Source: Halomonas sp. LR3S48 (GTDB taxonomy: Bacteria; Pseudomonadota; Gammaproteobacteria; Pseudomonadales; Halomonadaceae). From it: a stretch of DNA of 64,000 bases. A program made the position numbers and the translations under genes. The stretch's first letter is position 1. Each line of letters begins with the position of its first letter. Below, piece by piece: positions 1-8,524 of the stretch. Where the stretch lies: contig NZ_CP107009.1 in NCBI RefSeq assembly GCF_025725665.1, positions 4,340,001 through 4,404,000 on the forward strand, given 5' to 3'. The notes under the pieces are model-generated. The model was given only the letters and a program-made list of their open reading frames with translations, was not told the origin of the DNA and did not search any database.

Positions 1-1014
1 GGCACCCGTTCGCGCAGCTTCTGCTCGATCAACTACTCCATGCGCGAGTATGCCCGTAACGTTGTCAGCGCCTTCGCCCAGGCCTGCAATGAGGCAGAGA
101 TCCCCCATCCACATCTGATCAGCGAGTCCGGCCGCGCCCTCACCGCACACCATGCGGTGCTGATCGCCAATGTGATCGGCGAGGAGCGGGTCAACGACGA
201 GGCGCCTGCGCGCCTGGCCGAGGACGACCCGCAGCTGGACGAACTGTGGCGCGTGCACGATCTGCTGGGCAACTCGGTGGAACCGCGCGAGCTGGTGGAG
301 GCCTGGCACGACCTGCTGCAGGCAATGAGCGAGATGCACGACCGCTTTCTCATGGGGCTCGCCGACATCACCGTTCGCGCCGAGTCGGAAGGGGTCTACT
401 TCGCCGCCTGTGCCCGCCTGCGCGAGAAACTCGACAGCCGCAATCGCGCCCACCGCGAGATCATCGACGAGCTGGCCGAGAAGCTAGCCGACAAGTTGTT
501 CGTCAACTTCTCGCTGTTCCAGTCGGTGCCCGACGTCTGGGGCATCGACCAGATCTTCCCGGTACTGCCGCTGACCGGACTCAACCGCGAGCCCACCCGC
601 CGTGGCGTGATCCAGGACATTACCTGCGACAGCGATGGCCGCATCGACGGCTATGTCGACGGCCAGGGTGTGGAGACCACCCTGCCACTGCCCGAATGGC
701 GCGAAGACGAGGAGCGCCTGCTGGGCTTCTTCCTGGTCGGCGCCTATCAGGAGATCCTCGGCGACCTGCACAACCTGTTCGGCGACACCGACTCGGTCGA
801 CGCCGCCCTGGACGAGAACGGCGACTGGGTGCTCAGCCACGCCCAGCAAGGCGACCGCGTCTCCGACGTGCTCGCCTACGTCAACTTCGATGCCAAGGTG
901 CTGCGTGACCGCCTGGCCGGACAGCTGCAGGAGAGCGGCCTATCCGCCGAGGAGCAGGAGCAGTTCCTCGACGATCTCTCCGCCGGCCTGCAGGGATACA
1001 CCTACCTGGAGTGA
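1..1014 (+). CDS. speA: Biosynthetic arginine decarboxylase, C-terminal part (5' end outside window)
   Basis: The reading frame is open from base 1 and encodes the last 337 residues of a SpeA-type arginine decarboxylase, the PLP enzyme that makes agmatine from arginine for polyamine synthesis. The first visible residues read GTRSRSFCSINYSM, followed by REYARNVV and HPHLISESGRA, all typical of the C-terminal beta-barrel half. The family is about 630 residues long, so roughly half is missing. An internal Met at base 40 is not the start, because conserved sequence lies before it. A strong hairpin follows the stop. The identification is confident; the N-terminal PLP-lysine region cannot be seen. 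Confidence 0.93.
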   Translation, partial: GTRSRSFCSINYSMREYARNVVSAFAQACNEAEIPHPHLISESGRALTAHHAVLIANVIGEERVNDEAPARLAEDDPQLDELWRVHDLLGNSVEPRELVEAWHDLLQAMSEMHDRFLMGLADITVRAESEGVYFAACARLREKLDSRNRAHREIIDELAEKLADKLFVNFSLFQSVPDVWGIDQIFPVLPLTGLNREPTRRGVIQDITCDSDGRIDGYVDGQGVETTLPLPEWREDEERLLGFFLVGAYQEILGDLHNLFGDTDSVDAALDENGDWVLSHAQQGDRVSDVLAYVNFDAKVLRDRLAGQLQESGLSAEEQEQFLDDLSAGLQGYTYLE

Positions 1015-1038
1015 TCGGCCTCCCGCTGCCTCAGCAAG

Positions 1039-1070
1039 ACACCCCCTCGGCTGGCAGGCCGAGGGGGTGT
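1039..1070. terminator. Hairpin terminator between convergent speA and FAH-family gene
   Basis: A perfect 13-bp stem (1039-1051 with 1058-1070, outer bases ACACCCCC/GGGGGTGT) closes a 6-base loop. It sits between two convergent genes and probably serves both. There is only a weak T-rich tail on the plus strand. Confidence 0.75.
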
Positions 1071-1100
1071 TGCGTTGAGGCTGGAGATCAGCCGGGTTGC

Positions 1101-1766
1101 CTACTCCGCCACCTGCCCGCGGGCTTCCAGTCCGCCGGTCAGGGTCAGATACAGGTTCGCACCGCGCGGCAGTTCGCCTACGCCCGCTGGCGTGCCGGTC
1201 AACACCACATCGCCGGGCTCGAGGGTGAAGTGACGGCTCATCTCGGCCACCAGGGTCGGAACCGGGAACAGCATGTCGGCCCCTTCGCCATGCTGGCGCA
1301 GCTCGCCGTTGATCTGAAGTTCGAAGGTCAAGGCATTCCAGTTCGGCGCGCGATTCAGCGGCAGGAAGTCGGTCAGCGGACAGGCGCCGTCGAAGGCCTT
1401 GGCTACCTCCCAGGGCTGGCCCTTCTCCTTGAGCCGCGCCTGTACGTCGCGCAGGGTCAGGTCGAGGGCCAGGCCGATACCGACGATGGCCCGCTCGGCC
1501 TCGTCGGGTGTGGCGTGGGTCAGCCGCTCGCCGATCAGCAATGCCAGCTCGGCCTCGAAGTGTACCTCGCCGCGTGCGAATGGGGCCTGGATGGGTGCAT
1601 CGAAGCTGGCCGCGCTGGTCGCCGGTTTGATGAACAGCAGCGGCTCGGTGGGTATCGGGTTGTTCAGCTCCTTGGCGTGATCGGCGTAATTGCGACCGAC
1701 GCAGACGATCTTGCCAAGCGGATGGGAAAACGCCTGGCCATCGGTGAAACGGGGGACAAAGCGCAT
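1101..1766 (-). CDS. Fumarylacetoacetate hydrolase family protein
   Basis: This 221-residue protein has the single-domain FAH fold found in small hydrolases, decarboxylases and isomerases such as YcgM. The signature runs from VCVGRNYADHAKEL through FIKPATS to the metal-binding acidic pair in EVHFEAELALLIG, with VVLTGTPAGVG near the C-terminus. The start is set at the ATG preceded by GGAGAA, giving MRFVPRFTDG; the longer upstream frame is not family-like. The substrate cannot be read from sequence: family members cleave or decarboxylate acylpyruvate-like compounds. It lies downstream of ectD on the same strand with a gap of about 108 bases, so co-transcription is possible but not shown. Confidence 0.85.
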   Translation of the reverse strand: MRFVPRFTDGQAFSHPLGKIVCVGRNYADHAKELNNPIPTEPLLFIKPATSAASFDAPIQAPFARGEVHFEAELALLIGERLTHATPDEAERAIVGIGLALDLTLRDVQARLKEKGQPWEVAKAFDGACPLTDFLPLNRAPNWNALTFELQINGELRQHGEGADMLFPVPTLVAEMSRHFTLEPGDVVLTGTPAGVGELPRGANLYLTLTGGLEARGQVAE

Positions 1767-1874
1767 GGCGGGTCTTCTCCTTCTCGTTAGGCGTCCGCAT
1801 TTCGGCGACAAGCCTAATAGTCTACCTCACCATGCGCCCTGTTCCATCCAATCGTCCGCAGCCCGACGATGAGA

Positions 1875-2867
1875 TCAACCTTCCGGCGCCCATGGCTTAT
1901 CCGGTGAATGCGCCAGGAAGCTCGGTCGACGATGCCGTGCGGCGAAGGGCTCGACACAGGCGTTGTCGCGTCGATTGTAGACGAAGAAAACGTTGCTGCG
2001 CGGGTCCGGCGACATGTTGGCATTGGAGCCATGCAGGACATTGCAATCGAACAGCAGCAGCCCGCCAGCGGCCCCTTTCGGTGCCTCGATGCCATGACGG
2101 GCGACCAGCTCACGCAGCGCCTCGCGGCCCGGTACGCCGAACTCCTGACGCTTGAGCGACTGGCGGTGATGATCGTCAGGCGTTTCGCCCAGGCACGGCA
2201 CGAAGACCTTGTGCGAGCCTGGGATCAGCATCAGCGGGCCATTGAATTCGTGGTTGTCGGTCAGCACGATCGAGGCACTGACGGCGTGCATGGCCGGCAT
2301 ACCATCCTCGGCGTGCCAGGTCTCGAAGTCGGAGTGCCAACTGAAGCCCTTGCCCTCGAAGCCCGGCTTGTAGTTGATGCGCGACTGATGCACGTAGGCA
2401 TCGCCGCCAAGGATCTGGCGCACCCGGCCGACCAGGCGCTCGTCACTTGCCAGGGCGTCGAAGCGCTCGGACAGGTAGTGCACCGCAAACAGCGAGCGGA
2501 TCTCCTGGCTATCGGGCTCGGTGATGCTGAAGTCGCGACCGCGAAAGTCGTCGCGATTGAGCAGTTCGCTCAACTCCCCACGCAGCTCGTCGAGCTCCGC
2601 TCCGCTGAAGAAATTGGGCTCGAACAGAAAGCCCTTGCGCTCGAACTCGTCGAGTTGCGCCTGACTCAACGGCCCCTCTTCGGCGCTACCCCGCACCACA
2701 CCTTCCCGGCGCTCCAGCCAGAGGGTGTCGAGCGGCTTGGCCAGCCGAGTGGGGTAGGGATCGCGCATGCGGTCGAGCGTGTCGTCGACCTGTGCAGTCA
2801 TGGTGTCGGTAACGGCGTAATCGGTCGCCTGTTTCAGCTTACGGTTGGACGAAGTCTGCACTGTCAT
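1875..2867 (-). CDS. ectD: Ectoine hydroxylase
   Basis: EctD is an Fe(II)/2-oxoglutarate dioxygenase that converts the compatible solute ectoine to 5-hydroxyectoine in the cytoplasm. The 330-residue product resembles the Halomonas enzyme from end to end: MTVQTSSNR at the N-terminus, DPYPTRL, FRGRDF, and the core YVHQSRINYKPGFEGKGF. The iron ligands are visible as H178 and D180 (WHSDFETWH) and H279 (LHGSNANMSPDPRSN). The start is chosen because AGGAGGTGATT lies just before this ATG; the 29 residues upstream are not family-like. No ectABC genes are in the window, so ectD is separated from the core ectoine operon, as in H. elongata. Confidence 0.97.
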   Translation of the reverse strand: MTVQTSSNRKLKQATDYAVTDTMTAQVDDTLDRMRDPYPTRLAKPLDTLWLERREGVVRGSAEEGPLSQAQLDEFERKGFLFEPNFFSGAELDELRGELSELLNRDDFRGRDFSITEPDSQEIRSLFAVHYLSERFDALASDERLVGRVRQILGGDAYVHQSRINYKPGFEGKGFSWHSDFETWHAEDGMPAMHAVSASIVLTDNHEFNGPLMLIPGSHKVFVPCLGETPDDHHRQSLKRQEFGVPGREALRELVARHGIEAPKGAAGGLLLFDCNVLHGSNANMSPDPRSNVFFVYNRRDNACVEPFAARHRRPSFLAHSPDKPWAPEG

Positions 2868-2998
2868 CCAATCACCTCCTGTGTATCCGTGATCAGTTTC
2901 AGTCCCAACTCGTGCAACGGCGTGCAGCCGTGGAGGGGAGTCCCGGAGGACCATGCACCTTCGATGTGGTGGCGTTGCGGTGCGCTTTCAAGAGCGAC

Positions 2999-3025
2999 AA
3001 AAAAACCGCCTTCAAGGGCGGTTTT
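2999..3025 (-). terminator. Rho-independent terminator of the tRNA operon
   Basis: On the minus strand AAAACCGCC pairs with GGCGGTTTT (3002-3010 and 3017-3025) around a 6-base loop, followed by a run of seven T residues. It sits 50 bases after tRNA-Thr and closes the three-tRNA transcript. Confidence 0.88.
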
Positions 3026-3074
3026 AATAGCTGCAAGTCGCTGAAATCCCGAATCTTCACCACTAGTTCAGTGA

Positions 3075-3150
<76 letters not shown>

Positions 3151-3193
3151 TCGGGACCGATCCAGGCGAATTGCAGATCGGAAAGGGTTGGCG

Positions 3194-3268
3194 TGGCTGG
3201 GGTACCAGGATTCGAACCTGGGAATGCCGATACCAAAAACCGGTGCCTTACCACTTGGCGATACCCCA
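3194..3268 (-). tRNA. tRNA-Gln (anticodon TTG)
   Basis: The minus strand gives acceptor TGGGGTA, D arm CGCCAAGTGGTAAGGC, anticodon loop TTTTGGT and T arm GGTTCGAATCC with encoded CCA, the pattern of gammaproteobacterial tRNA-Gln. The anticodon stem has one G-T pair. It is the middle gene of the operon. Confidence 0.94.
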
Positions 3269-3274
3269 GCAGAT

Positions 3275-3350
3275 TGGTGGCCAGAGACGGAATCGAACCG
3301 CCGACACGGGGATTTTCAATCCCCTGCTCTACCGACTGAGCTATCTGGCC
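3275..3350 (-). tRNA. tRNA-Phe (anticodon GAA)
   Basis: The minus strand gives acceptor GGCCAGA, D arm AGCTCAGTCGGTAGAGC, anticodon loop TTGAAAA and T arm GGTTCGATTCC with encoded CCA. It is the first gene of the three-tRNA operon, directly downstream of the promoter at 3367-3395. Confidence 0.96.
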
Positions 3351-3366
3351 GCTGCCAACGGTGCGT

Positions 3367-3395
3367 ATTAAACAAGATCGCATCCGCAGCGTCAA
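3367..3395 (-). promoter_or_regulatory. Sigma-70 promoter of the Phe-Gln-Thr tRNA operon
   Basis: The minus strand reads TTGACG, 17 bases, TTTAAT. It ends 16 bases before the 5' end of tRNA-Phe and lies in the gap between yggX and the tRNA genes. Confidence 0.75.
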
Positions 3396-3442
3396 GCCTT
3401 TCGTTTCATGCAGATGCCGCGGCCCAGCCGGTGTCGTTCAGG

Positions 3443-3715
3443 CTAGCGCTCGCGCGGCACGTAGCCTTCCGCCTGGTCGGTTTCAAGATTGTCGAGAAAG
3501 CGCTCCATCTGCTCGTTGAGGTAGGCCCGCGCCTCGGGATCGAGCATGTTGAGGTGCTTCTCGTTGATCAGCCGGGTCTGCAGCGCCTGCCACTCGTCCC
3601 AGGCGCGCTTCGACACGCTGCCCTGGATGTCCTGGCCCTTCTTTCCCGGCAGCGGCGGGAATGGCAGCGCCTCGAGTTCTTGCTGGTACTTGCGACAGAA
3701 AACGGTCTGGCTCAT
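3443..3715 (-). CDS. yggX: YggX-family Fe(II)-trafficking protein
   Basis: This 90-residue protein belongs to the YggX family, small cytoplasmic proteins linked to iron handling and protection of Fe-S clusters from oxidation. The family signature is clear: MSQTVFCRKYQQELE with the conserved Cys7, then PFPPLPG, the WDEWQALQTRLINEKHLNM segment and the FL tail. The start is the ATG preceded by AGGAG; 20 residues of upstream open frame are not family-like. It follows mutY by 31 bases on the same strand. The mutY-yggX pairing is conserved in gammaproteobacteria and fits a role near the Fe-S enzyme MutY. Confidence 0.95.
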   Translation of the reverse strand: MSQTVFCRKYQQELEALPFPPLPGKKGQDIQGSVSKRAWDEWQALQTRLINEKHLNMLDPEARAYLNEQMERFLDNLETDQAEGYVPRER

Positions 3716-3746
3716 GTGATCTCCTGATGTGTAGATGGCCGGACAC

Positions 3747-4838
3747 TCAAGGTCCCTCCGATGCAGCCAGTGCAAACGGAGCGAGCGAGGCCAGCAGCGA
3801 CTTCACCGGCGCCGCCAGGCCGATGCGCCCGGGATTGCCTGGATCGTACCAGCATCGCGCCTCGCCGACCGAATCCAGCCCGCCGATCCGCGCCGGCTGC
3901 GGCGTGATCTCTAGCCTGAAGTGACTGAAGGTGTGGCTGAAGGCCGGCCAGTTCGGCTGGAGTGCCGCCCTGGGGGCATGTACATCGAGCCAGGCTCGAA
4001 GCGCCATCAGATCGTCGAACTGGGGCAAGCCCCACAGCCCGCCCCACAACCCACTGGCCGGGCGCTGCTCGAGCAGCACGCGACCTTGGTCGTCCTGCAG
4101 TACCAGCATCAGCGTAGTGCGTGTCGGCAGAGCCTTCTTGGGCTTGGACTCGGGAAAGCGGCGCTGCTCGCCGCGGGCATGGGCCACGCAGACATCGGCG
4201 AACGGACAGCGACCGCATTCGGGCGTGCCGCGCCGGCACAGGGTAGCGCCGAGATCCATCATCGCCTGGGTGTGGTCGGCTACGCGATGCTCGGGCGTGT
4301 AATGCTCGGCCAGCGCCCACAGCCTACGCTCCACCGCTGGTCGCCCCGGCCAGCCCTCCACGGCGTGCAGCCGCGACAGGCTGCGCTTGACGTTGCCATC
4401 CAGGATCACCGCTCGCTGGCCGGTACTCTGGGCAATGATTGCCCCGGCGGTGGAACGGCCGATGCCGGGCAGCCCAGCCAAGGCGTCGAGGCTTGCCACC
4501 GGCAGCTCGCCGCCATGCTCGCTCATCACCTGCTGTGCCGCCTTGTGCAAGTTGCGCCCGCGGGCGTAGTAGCCGAGCCCTGTCCACAGATGCAGCACCT
4601 CGTCTTGAGAGGCCTCGGCGAGCTCGGCAAGCGTAGGGAAGCGGCCCATGAAGCGCTCGAAATAGGGAATCACGGTCGCCACCTGGGTCTGCTGCAGCAT
4701 GATCTCGGAAACCCAGACCCGGTAGGGCGTGCGCTCACGCTGCCAAGGCAGGTCGTGGCGACCGTGACGATCGAACCAGTCCAGCAGGCGGCGCTGGAAT
4801 TCGGCGGCTTCTAGAACCGGCTCAGGCATTTCGCGCAT
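3747..4838 (-). CDS. mutY: A/G-specific adenine DNA glycosylase
   Basis: MutY removes adenine mispaired with 8-oxoguanine. The 363-residue protein carries the helix-hairpin-helix glycosylase fold: catalytic E45 in VSEIMLQQTQV, the hairpin LAGLPGIGRSTAGAI, and catalytic D147 in VILDGNVKR. The [4Fe-4S] ligands C201, C208, C211 and C217 have the canonical 6-2-5 spacing. A C-terminal NUDIX-like domain (from about residue 235) recognises 8-oxoguanine. The start could also be the ATG three codons later; the first has AAGGTGG four bases upstream. It is followed by yggX and preceded by asmA, as in Pseudomonas. Confidence 0.97.
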   Translation of the reverse strand: MREMPEPVLEAAEFQRRLLDWFDRHGRHDLPWQRERTPYRVWVSEIMLQQTQVATVIPYFERFMGRFPTLAELAEASQDEVLHLWTGLGYYARGRNLHKAAQQVMSEHGGELPVASLDALAGLPGIGRSTAGAIIAQSTGQRAVILDGNVKRSLSRLHAVEGWPGRPAVERRLWALAEHYTPEHRVADHTQAMMDLGATLCRRGTPECGRCPFADVCVAHARGEQRRFPESKPKKALPTRTTLMLVLQDDQGRVLLEQRPASGLWGGLWGLPQFDDLMALRAWLDVHAPRAALQPNWPAFSHTFSHFRLEITPQPARIGGLDSVGEARCWYDPGNPGRIGLAAPVKSLLASLAPFALAASEGP

Positions 4839-4863
4839 GAACCACCTTCACGCAGACGTGGCG

Positions 4864-4891
4864 AAAAAAAGCGCCGACTGTGAGTCGGCGC
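4864..4891 (-). terminator. Rho-independent terminator after asmA
   Basis: On the minus strand GCGCCGACT pairs with AGTCGGCGC around a 3-base loop, followed by seven T residues. It separates asmA from mutY, so mutY probably has its own promoter in the short gap. Confidence 0.88.
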
Positions 4892-4912
4892 AGAGACTGG
4901 CTTGTTGGGTCA

Positions 4913-7261
4913 TCAATTCAACAGACCACGCAAGGTGTCGCGAAGTTCCCGACTGGCTCCCTCGCCCAGGCGTTCTTCGAGTTTCTCGAGCGGGCGCTCG
5001 AGGCGCTCCTCCAGCTCATCGCCGGCACGGCGGGAGACTTCGTCCCGCAACAGCTCGGCCAGGGTCGCCTGAAACGCCTCACGATCGAAGCGGCACCATT
5101 CCCCGCTGTCACCGGAAAGCTCACCGCTACAGCGCATCGGCAGCGGCACGCGCTCCAGGCGCCGATTGACCGGGCAGGCGGCATCCGCACCATCGACGAA
5201 GCGGGCAGCGGCACGCAGGTCGAAGCGTTCGCTGCCCAGGTCCAGCTCGCCGGTGCCGCCCAGCTCGATGCCGGGAATGAGAACCAGGATGTCTTCACTG
5301 CGAGCAATGCCATCGTTGATGCGCAGGCTCGCTTCAGCGCGTTCGAAGCGCGTATCGGCGCTCCAGTCGCGGCTCGTCTCGCGCCCCTCGATCGCAGCCG
5401 CCAATGAGCACAGCTCTTGTGAGACGTTGACGTCGAGTATGGCCCCCTCGTCGATTTGCCCCGCCATGCGTCCGTTGAGATTGCGCTTGAGCGCCGGCCA
5501 GCTGTTGGCGCGCGTTTCGAGCTCACCGTCGAGCGTGAGCCGACCACGTAGCGGCGCAGGGCTGTCGTCCTCGCTCAGCGCCTGCAGCAGCGGCTCCAGG
5601 CGTACCCGTGAGAGGCTGGGGTTGAGCTGCCAGCGAATCGGCCCGCGGGTGAGGTCGAGCGCTCCGCTGGCGCTCAACTCACCGTCGTAGAATGCCGAAT
5701 GGAAGCGTTCGAGGCGCTGCTGGCCGTCGCTACCGGACATGGCCAACCCCACCTCGGTGAAGTCGAGCCCCGACAAGCGCAGCTGTGCCAGGTCCAGCGC
5801 CCCATTCAAGTTCAGTCGAGCCAGCCACTCGGCAGGGACCAGCTCGGCCGTGTCGTCGGCATGGGCCTTGCCGACACCCAGGAGATTATTCCGGGCAGCA
5901 CTCTGGTCGACGGGCTCGGCAGGCGGCAGGTAGCCGTCCAGGTCGAGACGGTCGCCTTGCAGCTCGAAGTCGAGCAGGTGGCCGTCGAAGCCGGCGTTCA
6001 GCTTGCCGGTGAAGGTACTGCCATCGAGTACCATGGTCAGGCCCGCCAACTCCAGACGCTCCATATTGCCTCGCACCGGGCTGGTCAGGGCCACGTCGGA
6101 GAGCGCCTGGGGATCCGCCATCTCGGGCATTTTGCCCAGGCGCGAGAGCCATGGACGCAACGAGAAGGGCGCCACGCTGACCTGCCCGCTGTAGGCGGGT
6201 GCCTGGTCGAGGCCGGTGAGGTTGAGGTGCCCGCTCAGGCGCAGCTCATCGGGCCCGGTCAGCTGCAGGTCGCGCAGCTGTGCCGTGTTCTCGGCCAGGT
6301 CGGCATCCAACGCCAGCGCCAACGCCAATGGTATGGGACTCTCGCCCAGGGCAGGGTGTTGCAGCCCAGCCTCGAGCCGGCCCTCCTGAAGCTGTAGCCG
6401 CTGCTGCGAGAGGTCCAGGATAAGCTGTTGTCCGCTCAGGTCGAGTTGCTGCCGACCCTCGATGCCCGCCAGCAAGCTTGCGGAACTGAGCTTCAATCCC
6501 TCCAGTACGTAGCGGCGCTCGGCAAGGGCCAGCCGCATCCGCCCTTCGAGCGAAATGTCGCTCGCCAGTGCCGGGCTGCGTTCGAGCTCCCGCCAGTCGA
6601 GGGTGGGATACGATCTCAGTTGGAAGGAGGATTTGAACGGAAAGGCGCGCTGGGGGTTGACGTTGGTGCCGGAAAGATTGATCTCCTCGACCAGCCACTC
6701 CGTTCCCGACGCGAGATCCCGATACCTTGCCGACCCGTTGCGTACCTGAACGCTGGCGATGTTGAGTGCCACGGCCAGATTGCCGCTCTCCCGGTTGGGC
6801 CCGGCGCTGGCCGGCGCCAGCGCCGACTCGGCGCCTTCGCGGCCCTCGTCGAGGCGCTGCAACAGAGTCTCCCAGTTACCGCGTCCCTCCTCGTCACGAG
6901 CCAGGCGCAGCTGCATCCCGTCGAGCGTCAGCCCTTCGATGGCGATCTCCCCGCGCAGCAACGGTGCAAAGGCAAGGCTGACCTCGGCATGGGCGAAGGC
7001 GAGGAAGGGCTGATCTTCGGCACTCTGCTCCGGAAGGCGGCCTTCGGCTTGCTCCACGCTCACGCCCAGGCGCGGGTAGAACGACCAGGAGAGCGGGCCG
7101 TCCAGGGTCAGCTCCAACCCGCTCTGCTCGCGCACTACCTCGACCAGCCGCGGCTTGAAGTCCTCCGGGTCGAGAAAGGTCGTGACGTAGACCACAGCCG
7201 CCGCCACCACGACGCCGAGCACCCCGATGGCAGCCAGCAGCATCTGCAGCAATCGCTTCAT
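4913..7261 (-). CDS. asmA: AsmA family protein
   Basis: AsmA-type proteins are inner-membrane-anchored, mostly periplasmic proteins of the bridge-like lipid-transfer superfamily, connected with outer-membrane assembly and lipid transport. The 782-residue product starts with a membrane helix (about residues 4-28, LLQMLLAAIGVLGVVVAAAVVYV). AsmA-like sequence follows (DGPLSWSFYPRLGVSVEQAEG), then long repetitive beta-rich segments and the C-terminal conserved region around GELDLGSERFDLR. Its ATG overlaps the TGA of the upstream PanZ-like gene (ATGA), so the two are probably translationally coupled. Assignment to the family is firm; the cargo is unknown. Confidence 0.88.
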   Translation of the reverse strand: MKRLLQMLLAAIGVLGVVVAAAVVYVTTFLDPEDFKPRLVEVVREQSGLELTLDGPLSWSFYPRLGVSVEQAEGRLPEQSAEDQPFLAFAHAEVSLAFAPLLRGEIAIEGLTLDGMQLRLARDEEGRGNWETLLQRLDEGREGAESALAPASAGPNRESGNLAVALNIASVQVRNGSARYRDLASGTEWLVEEINLSGTNVNPQRAFPFKSSFQLRSYPTLDWRELERSPALASDISLEGRMRLALAERRYVLEGLKLSSASLLAGIEGRQQLDLSGQQLILDLSQQRLQLQEGRLEAGLQHPALGESPIPLALALALDADLAENTAQLRDLQLTGPDELRLSGHLNLTGLDQAPAYSGQVSVAPFSLRPWLSRLGKMPEMADPQALSDVALTSPVRGNMERLELAGLTMVLDGSTFTGKLNAGFDGHLLDFELQGDRLDLDGYLPPAEPVDQSAARNNLLGVGKAHADDTAELVPAEWLARLNLNGALDLAQLRLSGLDFTEVGLAMSGSDGQQRLERFHSAFYDGELSASGALDLTRGPIRWQLNPSLSRVRLEPLLQALSEDDSPAPLRGRLTLDGELETRANSWPALKRNLNGRMAGQIDEGAILDVNVSQELCSLAAAIEGRETSRDWSADTRFERAEASLRINDGIARSEDILVLIPGIELGGTGELDLGSERFDLRAAARFVDGADAACPVNRRLERVPLPMRCSGELSGDSGEWCRFDREAFQATLAELLRDEVSRRAGDELEERLERPLEKLEERLGEGASRELRDTLRGLLN

Positions 7262-7713
7262 GTGTTACCGCCTCCTTGCAGCGGTGGAGCCAATACGAAA
7301 TAGTCACCCGTGATATCCAGGCGATATCCCAGGCGCGTCAGCAGCACCTGGTCGGCGACCGGAAGCTGCGAGGAGAGTATGCACAGTTCACGGCCCGCGG
7401 CACGCGCTGCATCGCTGACCAGTGCCAGCAGTCGCGCGCCGACTCCGCGCCGCCGGGTAGCCTTGCGCACGCACAGCTCCGACAGCCACCAGGCCCGATC
7501 GTCGTCGCTCACCGCTACCGCGCCCAGCAGGCGATCGTTGAAGTGTGCGCAACCGAAGAAGTGGCCGGCCTCGAGGTGCCCGCGAAGAAAGGACTCCACC
7601 GGCACTGCCAGGCGCTCGGCCGGCGCGTCGGCATAGATCCGCTGCAGGTCGTGCTGTATCTGTGGGTCTGACGCCCAGACGGCCTTGTCTACGAGGTGAA
7701 GCGTTACCGGCAT
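7258..7713 (-). CDS. PanZ-like GNAT acetyltransferase-fold protein
   Basis: The 151-residue protein has a GNAT fold with the acetyl-CoA pyrophosphate loop in CVRKATRRRGVGARLL (about residues 81-96). The N-terminal half, with LQRIYADAPAE and HFNDRLLGAVAV, resembles the PanZ/PanM family that senses acetyl-CoA and promotes self-cleavage of aspartate decarboxylase PanD. The start is the ATG after GGGAG; the longer frame is GC-driven. Its stop overlaps the asmA start. panD lies 40 kb away in this window, so a PanZ role is plausible, but an ordinary small-molecule or protein acetyltransferase cannot be excluded. Confidence 0.7.
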   Translation of the reverse strand: MPVTLHLVDKAVWASDPQIQHDLQRIYADAPAERLAVPVESFLRGHLEAGHFFGCAHFNDRLLGAVAVSDDDRAWWLSELCVRKATRRRGVGARLLALVSDAARAAGRELCILSSQLPVADQVLLTRLGYRLDITGDYFVLAPPLQGGGNT

Positions 7714-7788
7714 GGCGGTCTCCCTGGGCCGCGGCATGGAGCCGCCGCTATGATGGGCGCATTGTAGCGGATGGGGGGGGCGATTCTC

Positions 7789-7794
7789 TATAAT
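7789..7794 (+). promoter_or_regulatory. Likely -10 box of the hisBHAF operon
   Basis: A perfect TATAAT lies 107 bases before hisB. No good -35 box is spaced at 16-18 bases; TTGTAG at 7762-7767 would need a 21-base spacer containing a run of eight G residues (7773-7780). Confidence 0.5.
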
Positions 7795-7900
7795 GGACGG
7801 CCCATGACGGCAAGCGCAGCACCTTGCCCGCCCGGAAGCCGCCTTCGGCCATGCCGGGCCCATACCATGCGACGCGCACCAGCGCCAGAGAGAGGCCGAC

Positions 7901-8494
7901 ATGTCCGAGCGAATCGCCACGGTAACCCGTGACACCAAGGAGACCCAAATCACGGTCACCGTGAATCTCGATGGCGAAGGCCGGCTGAACTGCGAGACCG
8001 GCGTTCCCTTCCTCGACCACATGCTGGATCAGGTGGCACGCCATGGCCTGATCGACCTGGACATCAAGGCGGTGGGCGACCTGCATATCGACGACCATCA
8101 CACCGTCGAGGATCTCGGCATCACCCTCGGTCAGGCCTTCGATCAGGCCATCGGCGACAAGCGCGGTATTCGTCGCTATGGTCATGCCTATGTGCCGCTG
8201 GACGAAGCGCTGTCACGGGTCGTGGTAGACTTCTCAGGTCGCCCGGGCCTGTTCATGGACGTCGAGTTCACTCGCGCCAGCATCGGCCGTCTCGACACCC
8301 AGCTGTTCTGGGAGTTCTTCCAAGGCTTCGTCAATCACGCCCGGGTCACGCTGCACATCGACAACCTGAAGGGCTTCAATGCCCACCATCAGGCGGAGAC
8401 CATCTTCAAGGCCTTCGGCCGCGCACTGCGCATGGCCGTGGAGCCCGACCCGCGCATGGCAGGGCAGATGCCGTCCACCAAGGGCTGCCTGTAG
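7901..8494 (+). CDS. hisB: Imidazoleglycerol-phosphate dehydratase
   Basis: HisB performs the sixth step of histidine synthesis, dehydrating imidazole glycerol phosphate. The 197-residue monofunctional form (no phosphatase domain) shows the duplicated metal-binding histidine motifs FLDHML...HG and DDHHTVED, plus later [15 protein letters not shown] with SVEPDPR-like MAVEPDPRM. It opens a his operon: hisH follows after 30 bases, then hisA and hisF. The monofunctional form matches Pseudomonas and relatives rather than enterics. Confidence 0.98.
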   Translation: MSERIATVTRDTKETQITVTVNLDGEGRLNCETGVPFLDHMLDQVARHGLIDLDIKAVGDLHIDDHHTVEDLGITLGQAFDQAIGDKRGIRRYGHAYVPLDEALSRVVVDFSGRPGLFMDVEFTRASIGRLDTQLFWEFFQGFVNHARVTLHIDNLKGFNAHHQAETIFKAFGRALRMAVEPDPRMAGQMPSTKGCL

Positions 8495-8524
8495 CGCAGA
8501 CGTCCGAACCTGAGAGGAGCCTCC

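Noticed and set aside
1..39. Treating base 40 ATG as the start of the first gene
   Set aside because: Conserved SpeA sequence continues upstream in frame to the window edge, so the gene is truncated by the window.
7261..7267. Another TGTTACC half-site
   Set aside because: It lies in the coding overlap of the PanZ-like gene and asmA, has no inverted partner nearby and no promoter context.
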